NCBI GenBank assembly: GCA_008973525.1
Contig: WACJ01000132.1
Location: 620,001-684,000, forward strand
Origin: Stenopsyche tienmushanensis
Taxonomy: Eukaryota; Arthropoda; Insecta; Trichoptera; Stenopsychidae
DNA length: 64,000 nt
Direction: 5' to 3'
In this document: piece by piece, positions 33,700 through 44,976 of the stretch
Layout: each line of letters opens with the position of its first letter
Position numbering within the stretch: position 1 is the first letter of the stretch
Translations under genes and position numbers: made by a program
Notes under the pieces: generated by a model
The model's database searches: none
The model's input: only the letters and a program-made list of their open reading frames with translations
What the model was told of the DNA's origin: nothing

Positions 33700-33880
33700 G
33701 CCTAGATTTTTGTTTGTTTTATTTTCTCGAATTATGTGACATTTAGCTCTGTTTTGTTGCAAATAGACATCTGAAACATCAATATAATTCAATTGTGATC
33801 ATAAAAGGTCACTCAATATTGTTTGGTATCGCTCAGCATTCATATTAACAACATCTTTGAAGAAATGTGACGTAAGAAGT
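33700..33880 (-). pseudogene. IS630/Tc-mariner-like transposase fragment
   Basis: The minus strand reads ERYQTILSDLL, then SQLNYIDVSDVYLQQNRAKC and a HIIRE tail. This is the block leading into the second catalytic aspartate (normally W-F-Q-Q-D-G-A). Here QQD has become QQN, so the catalytic acid itself is mutated. The same block survives at 59.57-59.83 kb. No inverted repeats are visible around the fragment. Confidence 0.72.
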
Positions 33881-33890
33881 TCCCAACATC

Positions 33891-35565
33891 CAATGTAATG
33901 AGTTATTATTTTGTCTTTAAAAATCAATTATTATGATAAAAAATATGGTATTGGAATAAAATATTGATCTTCTTATCTTCAGCGCTTCAAAATTAAAAGG
34001 AAATCGATGAAGCTCATTCGATGGATGACGAGGAAGAATCCGTCGATAAAATCTTCATTTTGCTCCCTGATATTTGTCTCTTGTGTCGTATCTTTCTTGT
34101 TCAAGAAAATTTCGGTACGTTAACGTATCAACGAGAGGATTTTATTCAAGATCCAAATTTACACGAAGGCTTTGAAGGTTTCCACTTTGAAAGGCAAGTG
34201 GAAAGGACGATTTGATTGCACCCTGGGGGGCGATCTCTCATTGTGCTTTCAAATGCAAGTCTCTGGAGCTACGTTAAGCCGCATTTCCGACACTCTATCT
34301 TTTCCTGTTATATCCATGATCCAACGAGAAAAAATAAAACTATACCCCATGAAAAAAAGCCATTAAAATCCACTGCATAGGGTTGCGATATTAATAAACA
34401 ATCTCAATAGAATAGCTCAAATTATCCATGAAATAATGCTATCGGCCATCCGAAGCCTTTCAGATAATCGGCGCAAAGAACGCTGTTATTATCTACGAAA
34501 TCGGATGTATCAAACTCGTACGTTTTTTTTAGTAAATGAGCATAAAATCGCGTGATGTAGACCTTTCTAACCAATCTGCAACGCGTCATGAATGGCAAAA
34601 ATAAGAATATTTTTTAAAACGATTTTCCAAAGCCCCAAAAAAGCAGAGGGCATAAAAAAGCAATCAGGACCGATCGGCCAAACTGATGCCCAAGTGATCC
34701 AATAGAGTCGGTTTGGCCCAACGCCCACCAAACAATCTACTGCGAACCTATCGCCCAACATGCGAAGAATAAATGGAAACGAAAAATACATTGGATCATA
34801 CTGCTGAAGACTTCGATTTTTTTTTCTTCGGATAAGCAATCGCCAAAGTGCCATCATTGACGAAGAATTAACGTCGTGTGATTTTATGACGCGCTGCACT
34901 TAAGGATTTTGGAGCTACAAATGATGATCGCCTAAGGTTTCGGCGGGTCGGAAATCCTTAAGCCCTAATGTTTGCGATCAAATCAGGGAGTTACTTAACT
35001 CAAAATTGGACATAATTTCACGGAATGGGTCAAGAAACCCTCATTTAAGTTTGCCTAACAATATTAGGACTTAGATCAATCCTTATTGATCCAATTTGAA
35101 TATAATCCCAAATCCATCGGAGTTAAATTTCATCGTATTATTTTGTTCGTGCCAATGTAATTATTTAAATTAAAATTGTCATCAATTTTGATTTTTTTGA
35201 ATATTGGTGGATTTTAAATATATATATATATATTTAATTTCCTAAGCTTAAACTAATTTGCGTGCTTAACAAAGTGATAAAAAATTTTAAGTTATTATGA
35301 AACTATTAAACGTACATTGTACGATATTGTAGCTTAAGCGGTCAATATTAAAATTTTATCATTAAAAAAATTGACGGATTTCTTATCACAGTTTTCGATG
35401 ATTGTTTTGGAAAAAAGCTTATTTTATTATGCTATGCCATTTATCTACAATGCCAATAGTATTTAACTTAAACAAGCAATCCAATACATAATCGTCTACA
35501 GCAATTTTAGAGCTTAATAGCGTGACACGTATTTATAGCTGTGAATTGTTTGATCTTCTCTGCTC
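33891..35565. other. 1.7-kb stretch without recognised genes
   Basis: A 110-codon minus frame at 34567-34899 is the longest. Its residues (Trp and Pro scattered, no repeats or motif) do not suggest a family. The region 34560-34960 is GC-richer than its surroundings. Confidence 0.45.
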
Positions 35566-35705
35566 TTAGCCCCTTAGGTACATGAATACGCTTCAGACAA
35601 GTGGATTGATGAACTGATTAATTACCTAATCTGAGTTGGGCTTAAATCAGGGAGCGAAGCGTGATAAATAGTTCGGCACCGTTTTATCCGTACCTAAAGG
35701 GTTAT
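35566..35705. mobile_element. 132-bp MITE with TTAA-derived flanks
   Basis: The ends CCCCTTAGGTAC and, inverted, CCCTTTAGGTAC are near-perfect inverted repeats at 35570 and 35701. The flanks are TTAG and TTAT, which look like decayed TTAA duplications. It has no coding capacity. The CCCxTTA start groups it loosely with the other piggyBac-type miniature elements here. Confidence 0.6.
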
Positions 35706-36107
35706 AAAATGGCCTGCCGGTGAAAAATCGTCACTCCACTTCTTTCGAAATACCTCTATCTATCAATTAAATCAGTGCAAATTTAAAATACAGCTATACA
35801 CTTATAGTAGATTGCTTTAGTGTGTTAACATATAAATACATTTTCCGGGTTTCAAATATAGTAAGAAGGTCAGAAAACAATCAAAATGTTCAAAAAATTG
35901 AATTATTCGCGCCTCAATCAATTGATAAAATTATCACTAATCGTTTTACGCGAAGTATTCAATTACCGTGTAAATGCAATACACCCAAATAGATATGTTG
36001 AATACATCGAATGATTTAATAGAGGGACTCAATAATCGAAAATGTTTATCAATTGCATAACATATATTAAAAGCTTAATATTAAAATTAGATAGTTTTTA
36101 TATTATA

Positions 36108-36363
36108 CTAGCGAATACCCGGCATGCGTTGCAATGCCACACCTATTGATTGATTTGTTATGTGTGAAGATGCATCCAAGGCTAAGAGTTTAGGATGCGT
36201 GCGCTCTCCCTCACTTCGTATAGCGACTGGCGAGCCTGCCGCAGAGCCGGCTGCCGCCGAGCGCGGCCGAACGCGGCCGAATACGGCCAAGTGGACAAAA
36301 GTCGCGACAAAAACAAACGAACAAATATCCGGACGCGAAACATTGGTTTTTATATATATAGAT
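36108..36363 (+). repeat. Dispersed repeat R4 with TA-rich tail, copy 2
   Basis: It opens TAGCGAATACCCGGCATGCG and ends GGTTTTTATATATATAGAT. The middle is strongly GC-rich (GAGCGCGGCCGAACGCGGCC near 36259) and so is open in several frames, giving Ala/Arg-rich translations on both strands that I regard as compositional. See the copy at 25596 for the shared words. Confidence 0.55.
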
Positions 36364-37059
36364 TATTTATTAAATTAAAAGTATTAAACAGGGCTTCGAA
36401 TCGTTAAGATTTTCGTTTAGTTTTAAGAATTTATATTTATTCGGTTACGGATTTTTTCTGGAAAAAATAACGTGTTTTTGGTTGCAACTCTTGAGTTGTA
36501 ACTTTTTTTAAATATTTTAAATGTTTTTATTTGTATTAAAAACTTATTTTCTAAAAATTTCTAAACTTTAGAATATTTTATTTTTATAAAGCATTCTACG
36601 TAAAAAATATTGCGTTTTCTCTATAAAATGTCTAGAGTTTTAGAGAACTTCAATCATGTAGGCCAGCGGTTCTTAAACAGGGATCAACATTTTGAAAAAT
36701 ATACAAAATTTCACTATTAATAATAACTTTTTTATCTACAGTTATAATAGTACGACATAAATGTTTTTGTATTTTTCAATGTCAATCACAAAAAGATGTG
36801 CGAACGAATGAGAAATATCCACGCCTAAATTATTTAAACAAAAAACTTAAAAAAATATATATTTTTAACTTATTTTAGTTTTAAAAAGTTTTTTAGATTA
36901 TACCCTTTCTTACGTTATGCTACATGTCATACAAATCATTCAATAAGTCGTTAAACTTGAAGAGGTTCCAGTTTGGCAGGGTTAGGGTAAAGAAATAATT
37001 TTTATATTCAAGATATTTTTATTAAATTTATTTACAAAATTTATTCAAATTCGCCACTT
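36364..37059. other. AT-rich stretch with one possible hAT-type terminus
   Basis: CAGCGGTTCTTAAACAGGGA at 36664-36683 resembles the CAGxGGTTCTTAACC start of Charlie-type hAT elements. No inverse end was found within several hundred bases. Otherwise empty. Confidence 0.3.
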
Positions 37060-37330
37060 TTGCTTCGTATGCATATACTACTTTTTTTTCTTATTTCAAA
37101 TGTAGTTGTCTAAAGTAGTCTTTCAACTAGGATTTCTTTCGTGGGCACCCCTGTCGGGTAAATTATTTTGCACGTACCCAGACAAGGAAATCCAGTGGTG
37201 TCAGATCTGGACACTGTATTAAGTCAGAGAATATGACACGACCCTTTTTAATCCAATAATTTTGGTATGCTGTTTTTGCAGTATGAGGTCTAGTTTCATC
37301 TCATTGAAGTACTATTTTTAATATTGACTC
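37060..37330 (-). pseudogene. IS630/Tc-mariner-like transposase, catalytic C-terminal fragment
   Basis: The minus strand gives VLQ, a stop, then DETRPHTAKTAYQNY, which covers the second catalytic aspartate block. After further decay comes CPDLTPLDFLVWVRAK, the third-acid block usually written SPDLTPCDFFLWGYVK. A following G-x-P-R-K-x-L stretch is also family-typical. Stops interrupt both parts. No terminal repeats were seen. Confidence 0.78.
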
Positions 37331-40300
37331 CTTTAATCATTTTTTAAAATTAATTCTTGATTTATTAACAGTATATTATTCCTATGATTGTCTGCTAGTT
37401 TCAATTAATTAATAACAAATTATTCCTTGATATACCATCGTACAAAGATAAGAACGTTTTTTATTGGAGTTTAGGGATAGTAATAGGTACTTTACTCATA
37501 GAAATCTACGATTTTTTTAGGATTTATTGTTCAATTTTAGTTTTTCATAAGCGATTGGCGACTATTCATATAAATTCCGAATATTGCATTTGTTCTCTTT
37601 ATTTATACGATGAAAATACCTTTAAAACATCCAACATGACAATGAAGCTCCTATATATTACTGTTTCGTGAACCGTGACTCGATACTAAGTGTTGCGTAA
37701 TATTTTAAAAAGACATATTTCTGCTTTATATGGAAAAACGGTAGCAAAATACATCTTTTGTATTTATTTAGTAACGAATCGTCTGGAATAGTATTAAATC
37801 ACTAAGCCAACTGGGGTCCCATTAGGCCCTCTAAGATTCTCCCACAAATCACCACCACTTGCATAGGCTTGTAAGGGCACAATGGCCGCGACCACACTGT
37901 GGGGCAAGTTCGTATCTCAAACGTGCCCAGTGAATGGCTTCCTCCTGCGAATTTCAACGGACAGATTCCAATATATCACACATCGCACTAAAGATAGCCA
38001 TCTTGCGGAGCAGTAATGGCTAAAAGTGAGTCCTTATCTGAATCTTCGATCTGAACCTAACGAGCTCAGGCCTCAACCACGTGAAAAGGAAAGCGCGTGA
38101 AGACGATGATTGCTCTTACGCCATCCAATTTATGTAGATTTACCGCCGTGTAGTCTTTCAAACGAAACTAAAATTACATCCAAATGGATCTCACTACTCT
38201 CATGCTGAAAAAAAATTTATTGCCAATTGCAAATTTCATAGAATTCATAGACTTTTATTATGTAAAACCGAATTTATGGCAGAAATACCACTTGTGTTAC
38301 GCTTCATTAATTACAACCGATACGTTAGAGCTCGCGTGAGCATTGTTAGTCACGCGAGTACCAAGTCCATTGTCAATTCTACTATAAATCATATCCTTGC
38401 GACTAAATATGATATTTTTATGATATCTTAATATCGAGATATTTTAAAGGGGTTGCTAGTAATAAATCAACAGCATATTTTATTGCAAAATTGTGTATTT
38501 ATGTGACAAACTTAAAATCCACAACAATCGTCACTTGTCTTGAAAAAAGCATCCTAAATGTTCTAGGAACGTTTGCTATTGTTGACCATGATTTGACAAT
38601 CGATGTCGCTTACCTCATGGCCCTTCAGCCTCAAAGGGACCTTCAATTTGTATTGACTCCTCTTCGCCACTTTGTAATACAAATAGACCATTTTAAATAT
38701 TTACATTGATTGTCTTGATACTATCAAAGAAAGAAAAAAAAACCTGGAATAATCTGATTGGAGCCTTTTTCTGCATTTAAATATGTTTAAAAAGATCAAT
38801 CAACTTGTAAGACAAAAATAAACCGTATTTTACTTATGAACTCGAAAGCTTTTTAAACATATGCAAAATACCGCTACTACGGCTGCATTCGAGCAATATG
38901 AATATGAATGACTATGATTACAGATTTGAACAATTTATTATTATAGAAGATCTTTATGAATGAAGTACAATCTTTATGATATTTGCAAAAAAATTAATTG
39001 CTCAAATCTTACGCAACTATTTGATTGAAGTATAATATATATAACGTTTATATAACATCGATTTTGTTGTATTATTATACTAATTTATTTTTAAAAAAAG
39101 TGGAATTTTGCTTATGTAATTATTACAAATGAGTACAAACATAAATCCAGCATTACAATCCAACGCAAATGACGAATTACATATAGCTGACATTATTGTT
39201 TGCCTTCTTGGCTGAACTTAAGGGTTGAAAGGAAGCCTTAGTTGACTTAAATTTACGAGATTAAACCCTCCTTACATAATTTTACATTTCTTATGCCGGT
39301 CACTGGTGCGAAGCAAAGTTTACAATACTTCACTTTTAAATGCGTTGATTATAATACTTTTGAGCGTTTCTGCCAACTTTTAGGGTCCCGTTTGCGCTCC
39401 GGGGGTGTGCAAAAAATTTTGAGCTTTCTTCGGAAAGAAGTATCATTTCGGCATTTAATTTTTACCGAAGAATTTTTCAAAGTTGCCCATTGTTTTTGCT
39501 AGAGTGTTCATTTCGTTCCAGCAGCTGCGATGATAGCGAAATAGGGGCTGAAAAATAGTATCCCTGATAAATTTATGTATGTCGTCGTAGATTTATTCTT
39601 CTTTTGCTTAATTAACATACGCTTTGCATACGATTTACATAGCTTCAACGACGCGCTACAAGATATTCAATTTTAAATACACCGTGACATTAATACAATC
39701 CTCGGAGAAAATTTACAATTAAGTAAAACTTAAAGATCTTCTGTATAAATATTTGGTACAATGATATCAGCCAAGTATTTCTGCGATTTTTCAAGAGTGC
39801 GAAACGTCATTCTTGGGTAGAAAAACATGTTTCAAAAAGGGGTTAAGCTCGTGTATTTTATGTTCGCTTGTATAAAACAGCCACCTTTGCTCAAATAGAA
39901 CCTTTGTCAACATTTTCTTATTCTTGGAACCGTACGATAATAATAAAATCTCAATAGGTTTCCACAGTAAAAGTCATATGGCTTTTGACGATAAGGATGT
40001 CTGTATTTTTCCAGAATTATATTTTTACATCATTTACTTCCAAATAACACAGAAGGCGACATTTACAGAAGCTCTAGGTTAAATTGGCACATGCATTATA
40101 AAAATAAATTTTTCATTGTCGTTTTGCTTGTTTAATACAACCAAATAAGTGCTGAAAAGAGAAAGCCCCAAATTTTCAAAGAAAAAAATCTACGTCGAAA
40201 ACTTTAGACGAACGTTAATGAAAGTGAATGGGGTATTAGAATAAATAAGGAAATACGCCAAGCATTCTTCGAGCCCTAAAATAGAAGCCTTATGATCAAA

Positions 40301-41420
40301 ATTGTTGCCAAAGACAACCCATCAAAGACGTGCAAGACTTACATGTTATTTTGTATTTTTCATCCTAAATAGCTTTTACTTTAGCATATATTTTATTTAT
40401 AGTAATAATTTTTCACCCTTAGGCTAAAAACTGGATTTTTATTAAACTGGATCAATCGAATTTTGGAATAAAATTCGCGTACAGCTTTTGATCAATATTG
40501 ACTTAACAAAAAAAGCTCTCTTGCTAAGAATAAGCTTCTGGGTTATGATTGTAAAAGTACATAGTTATATCGTATTTTCCCACAAATAAGACCATCATGG
40601 ATTGATAGCGAAACCTAAGCGGGTAATTTCCATGAAGATTAATCGCACAGCAAATTTTTCAAAAGCCAATAAAAGCTCTACTCCTTGAGTTCAAAATAAA
40701 AGCTAAAAGCTCAGGAATAAGCACTTCTCAAGTACTATCGATAGCTTACCTGAGCTCTTCTAGCGTTCAGCTCCATTTCGCAGACTTTGATGAAGTGTCC
40801 ACGCCCATGTTGTTGAAATACAACTGCAAATATTTTTATACTTAATTGATTTGTACTCGGAGTGTGTCGTGTTTATCTGTCTGATTTATACAGATACATT
40901 TATCTATGTCTGTCATCTGCGCTCCCATAGAAACGCGACCGAGGCTGTCATAAAACTGTATGAAAGCTCGCATTTTATTACTGTGCATGCAGTGCCATAA
41001 TTTTTGATAAAAACTACCCTAAATTGCAAATTTAATTCTTCGTCGTATGGTGGTTAACTTACACGGTATAAAATATAGTACACACGTACGATACTATTTT
41101 AAACTGTACACATTTTAAGCTCATGCTTTTGATAAAAAAAAACTGCCTGTCTACTTGTCTACTTTCTATAATTTATAAGAGCTTATTGAAAATAAAGTTT
41201 TTCTAGTATCTAAACATCTGACTGCTAGTTTTTTGTTCATATTTCTAGTTGTTCATTATTACATCTAATATATTTATATATACACATACAAAATAAATTT
41301 GTTATTAATTCGCTAATCAATTGATACATTTGGATCTAGTATCATCAACATAAGCCAAATATATCGATATTTAGGGGGAGGTAGATTATATAGATAGTAG
41401 CTTGAAGTCGAACATATATA
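37331..41420. other. 4.1-kb stretch without recognised genes
   Basis: A third copy of the TGTTTCCTGAACCGTG-type word is at 37662-37689. The segment 37800-38160 is GC-richer but has no frame of note. The rest, including frames of 69-72 codons at 38491-38709 and 39293-39502, shows no motif or terminal repeat. Confidence 0.45.
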
Positions 41421-42685
41421 TTAGATAAAGCGGAAAGTAATGTCATTTTTTTTGGTTGCGTCTTTACCGTCAGTTTGCCTCGGGTTGCTGTCGAGTGAAT
41501 ACGTCAAGATTGATGTCATTTTGAAGCTCTGTTGTTTGTCTTACTTTTTCAAATATTTTTATATTTTTTTAGCCATAGTGAAAATGTCCAAGCCAAAAAT
41601 TGAAGAGATCCATTTGCGATCTTGTTTACTGTTTTTTATTCGATAAAGGATTTAAAGCAAAATAAGCTACCCAGAGCATCTGTGATACATATGACAACGT
41701 ATTGAATATTCGAAAATGCCATAGATGGTTCAAAAAATTCAAAAGTAGGGACAGAGACTTGAAAAATAAACCAAATACCAGAACGACCTCAAAAAATAGA
41801 TGATGACCCATAAAGTTCTCTGGTAGAATCTGACCCTCGATAAACAATATAAGAATTATCGCTAGACATCGGCTGTCACTGATCGACAGTAAAAGACCAT
41901 TTGAAAAGACTCGAGAAAAAATATAGACAGGGATTTTAGGTACCGCACGAGTTGTCATCAACGATCTTGGAATAACGGATAACCATTTGTTCATCGCTAT
42001 TGTCCAGGTATGAAACCGATCCATTTTTAAAAAAGATCGTTCCTGGGGATGAGAAATGGATCCTCTACAACAGTCCGAGAAGGAAAAAACAGTGGTTTTC
42101 TTCAAATCAAGTACCCGTTTCTACACCTCGATCGTCATTATCCTTGAAAAAGATCCTCCTTTGTGTTTGGTGGGATTTTTTTGCGTAATTATTAAAACCT
42201 GGCCAAACTGTCACAGCAGAGCTATACTGTGCATAATTAGATAGATTAAAAGCGTAAATGCTCAAAAAGCGATCAGTGCTAGTTAACAACCAAATAAGAA
42301 TATTACAGCATGATAATGCAAGACCACACGCAGCAAGGATTGTGCAGAACTGGATTCGGGAGCTGGATTTGGAAGTGCTGCAATATCCACCATATTCTCT
42401 TGATATTGCACATTCAGACTATCATCTTATCAAGTTATTAGAACATTCGCTTCGCGATAAAAAAATCACTTCTGTGGAACAAGTGAAAAATCATTTGGAT
42501 TCTTATTTTAGTGGAAAACCGGCCGAATTTAACGAAAGAGGCATTTAAAAGCTACTTAATCTGTGAAGGGCGATTATAAATGAAAATGGAAATTATTTAA
42601 TTGAGTAATATTGCATAGTTTTTATTAAAATAAACTTTTTCTCCAAATAACAAAAAAATGACATTTCTTTCCGCTTTACCTAATA
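41419..42685 (+). mobile_element. Full-length mariner element (1263 bp), decayed
   Basis: TA duplications at 41419-41420 and 42684-42685 flank the element (41421-42683). Its terminal inverted repeats start TTAGATAAAGCGGAAAGTAA on the left and TTAGGTAAAGCGGAAAGAAA on the right, both continuing TGTCATTTTTTT, for more than 30 bp in total. The length is normal for a mariner. It is the only Tc1/mariner copy in the window that is complete from end to end, although its transposase gene is broken. Confidence 0.93.
41584..42548 (+). pseudogene. Mariner DD34D transposase, multiply broken
   Basis: The gene starts at ATG 41584 with MSKPKIEEIHLRSCLLFF, the N-terminal helix-turn-helix start. Stops and shifts follow (first stop within 21 codons). 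The catalytic domain is readable in pieces: GDEKWILY with the first aspartate at 42048-42050, HDNARPHAARIVQNW with the second at 42312-42314, and PYSLDIAHSDYHL with the third at 42417-42419. Thirty-four residues separate the second and third, so the enzyme was DD34D, a true mariner. The C-terminal helix (HSLRDKKITSVEQVKNHLDS) remains open to the TAA. All three acids survive in name, but the frame does not. Confidence 0.9.
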
Positions 42686-42873
42686 TATTCAAAATGAATA
42701 TCTGTTTATTTGTCCAAGGTATTATTGTACAAGGTATATTCTTATACCATTCATCCGATTGCGATTAAACATTTATGAGTTATTGGGCGTGTATCCAAGA
42801 AGTTTTTAAAATTAGTACAATCATTTTTTCGATGCGGAATTTGTTTTGCGAGACGTTTAACGGATGCACCATC

Positions 42874-42976
42874 TTGGCGCATATTAGTCTGATAAAATGA
42901 AGCGGGGTCGTGGGGCGAGGAGATAAAGGATGCGCGCGCAATACGGCAGTTGAGTTCCGCTCACGGGAGAACGAGA
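42874..42976 (+). repeat. Dispersed repeat R2, copy 2
   Basis: TTGGCGCATATTAGTC, ATGAAGCGGGG and GGATGCGCGCGCAATACGG match the copy at 21875-21982. It lies 190 bp past the mariner and about 0.9 kb before the piggyBac-like relic, without recognisable ends of its own. Confidence 0.5.
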
Positions 42977-42999
42977 ATACAATATTTACGCCGATCAAA

Positions 43000-43250
43000 A
43001 ACAAGAGAAGTAGCTAATTATAAGCAAATCACTTAAAAAAGTAGTTTTTTAGATTCCTTGGAGCTTTAATTGATCAATTTACTTGGCGATAAAATAATGT
43101 ATTAAACACACGCTTCACAGTATTTTGTTGACATGTTCTTTATGAAGATCTCGTTCTTCATGCCATGCTTCATGACAATCTTCCGGTGGTGCACGATACC
43201 ACCCTACTTGCATTTTCATAACGTCTCGTCCAGAATAAAGCACATGGATT
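43000..43250. other. Short spacer, nothing recognised
   Basis: AT-rich to balanced DNA leading into the GC-rich block. No frame or repeat was noted. Confidence 0.4.
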
Positions 43251-43560
43251 GCCCGTAGGTCACAGGGCCGGAATTTTCCTCGGGCAATATTTCGTTAATT
43301 TTACGAGCCCGTATAGTGCATTTTACCTCGGGCAGATAAGGAGCAGTGTCCCGGGCACGCTATTGTCCCGGGCGTCGTCTATTTGTTCGCCGGTGTGATC
43401 ATCCTGCCCGATAAAAACCACCCCCGCTATAAAATTGTTAAGTTTAAGGGTGCACACAGCGCCGCGCTAAGCCGTGTGATAAATCACTCGAAGCCTCAGT
43501 CTTAACTTTGAGTCTTAACTAACACTTAAATTACACACACACGGTCGCATCCCCCCAGCG
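43251..43560. promoter_or_regulatory. GC-rich block with six CGGGC-core (partly AP-2-like) motifs
   Basis: CCTCGGGCA occurs at 43278 and 43326, TCCCGGGC at 43349 and 43366, and the complementary forms TGCCCG at 43250 and TGCCCGA at 43405. Six related words thus lie in 160 bp. CCTCGGGCA is close to the AP-2 consensus (SCCTSRGGS). The block is far richer in G+C and CpG than its surroundings, and its many stops make coding unlikely. I infer a cis-regulatory module. An unrecognised short repeat is the alternative. Confidence 0.3.
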
Positions 43561-43889
43561 AAGGCTGAGCAACTATGTTATCAACCCCGGGAAGTGAAAT
43601 AGTCGGGGAGCACTATGTGAGGTGAATGAGCGACATAATCAGATTGACTGAGAATTATCTAACTAATGAACATGTTATTGGTTGTGACATCTATTTTTAC
43701 CTCGTCTAATAACATAATGTGATGTCTCTGGTACCAAACATTTTTAGAATAATTAGATCTTGTATCATCTTCGCATCCCACCACTGTTCTTACATATTAG
43801 CCCTTAGCGAACGACAATATTTTAATTTAAAAAAATAACGAACAAAAAGGTGTTTATAATTTAAAGATCGATATTATTCATAATGATCG

Positions 43890-44586
43890 GGACGTATATA
43901 TACGTCCAACGTAAACTCTATCGAAATTGGTTAAGACGTATATATACGTCCTCGAAATATATGTTGAGTCCTAAAGCAGGCGGGACTTTTTTTGTTGTTT
44001 AACGAATGTGTGAGTTGTCGATACATATTTTGACATGAATTTAAGATAGGTAGCAAATTGGTTGCACTTCGCTATTGTGTTGGAGTGGATTCGTACTTAG
44101 TAAACGGTGACTAGTAGCATAAGATAAGATTCAAAGGCAAACTTATGGTTTTAAAATGGAAACAAAAAACAGCATTACACCTAAACCTACACGCTTAGTT
44201 GAAAAGCATTTTCAAAGAACAAATGAAAGGGAGCCAAAGCCAGGGAATGTCTAGTTTCTTACAAAAAATGGAAAAATGGAATCTGCATACTGGTGTCCGG
44301 ATTGTGAAGTAGCACTACATGTCAACAACTGTTTTAAAATATATCACACAGAAGTTTAGTTTTGAATTTATGTATGTTTATATATATTTTTTTTAAACTC
44401 AATGTTTGCATTTTTTTAATGCGATTTTATTTATTTTTTGTATTTGTTAACTTCTCTATATGTTTTTTTTTGTATATGAATAGATAAAAAATATATGTTT
44501 CACTGATTTTTTTTATAAATCCAAAAAATTAAAAAAAATAATATTATGAATTCACGCTAAGGTGGGCTGGACGTATATATACGTCC
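43890..44586 (+). mobile_element. piggyBac-like relic with perfect GGACGTATATATACGTCC palindromes
   Basis: The 18-bp palindrome GGACGTATATATACGTCC stands at 43890-43907 and 44569-44586. A 16-bp core copy is at 43935-43950, 45 bp inside the left one. A transposase C-terminal fragment lies between. Two sites on the left and one on the right form an asymmetric subterminal arrangement like piggyBac transposase-binding repeats. The outer TTAA and tips are not clear (a TTAA is at 43861). Assignment rests on the coding remnant plus layout. Confidence 0.6.
44156..44359 (+). pseudogene. piggyBac-like transposase C-terminal Cys-rich fragment
   Basis: From ATG 44156 the frame reads METKNSITPKPTRLVEKHFQ, meets a stop after about 32 codons, and continues open to YWCPDCEVALHVNNCFKIYH and a TAG at 44357-44359. 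The C-x-x-C-x-x-x-L-x-x-x-x-C-F-x-x-Y-H pattern is the end of the C-terminal zinc-binding domain of piggyBac-family transposases. The earlier cysteine pairs and the whole DDD catalytic core are missing. The fragment sits between palindromic repeats, which supports its origin from an internally deleted element. Confidence 0.65.
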
Positions 44587-44976
44587 TAGTGATAATTTTT
44601 ATTTTGTTTTACTTTTTAATTGTTGAAATAAAGTTAGAAAAATATATATATATTGATAAAAAAAAGGTATAAAATCCTTCCAGTATTGTTGGTAAATGTT
44701 TCATTATATGTATTTGAAAAAATATTCAGGTGGCTATTAATGCCAATTTATGATTTTTTTACGAATTCTATTTTTTTTAAAATTGTGTTATAATATATGC
44801 AAGAGTAAGGATATATATATATATCTATCCAACGAAAATTGATCAACTATTAATAGCATACATATACTGCCTCATACTGCCTTTAATTTTGCCTTCATAA
44901 TGAGGTGAATTTGTGATATAAGGTGAGTCCTTTACTATGGATGAATATTGAAGGGACCATAGTCTTGAAGTCTTCA

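Noticed and set aside
36108..36407. Ala/Arg-rich frames on both strands
   Set aside because: They lie in the GC-rich repeat R4, which recurs at 25.6 kb without the frames being preserved.
41626..42105. 159-codon minus-strand open frame
   Set aside because: It is antisense to the mariner transposase pseudogene, whose ends and catalytic motifs are clear on the plus strand.
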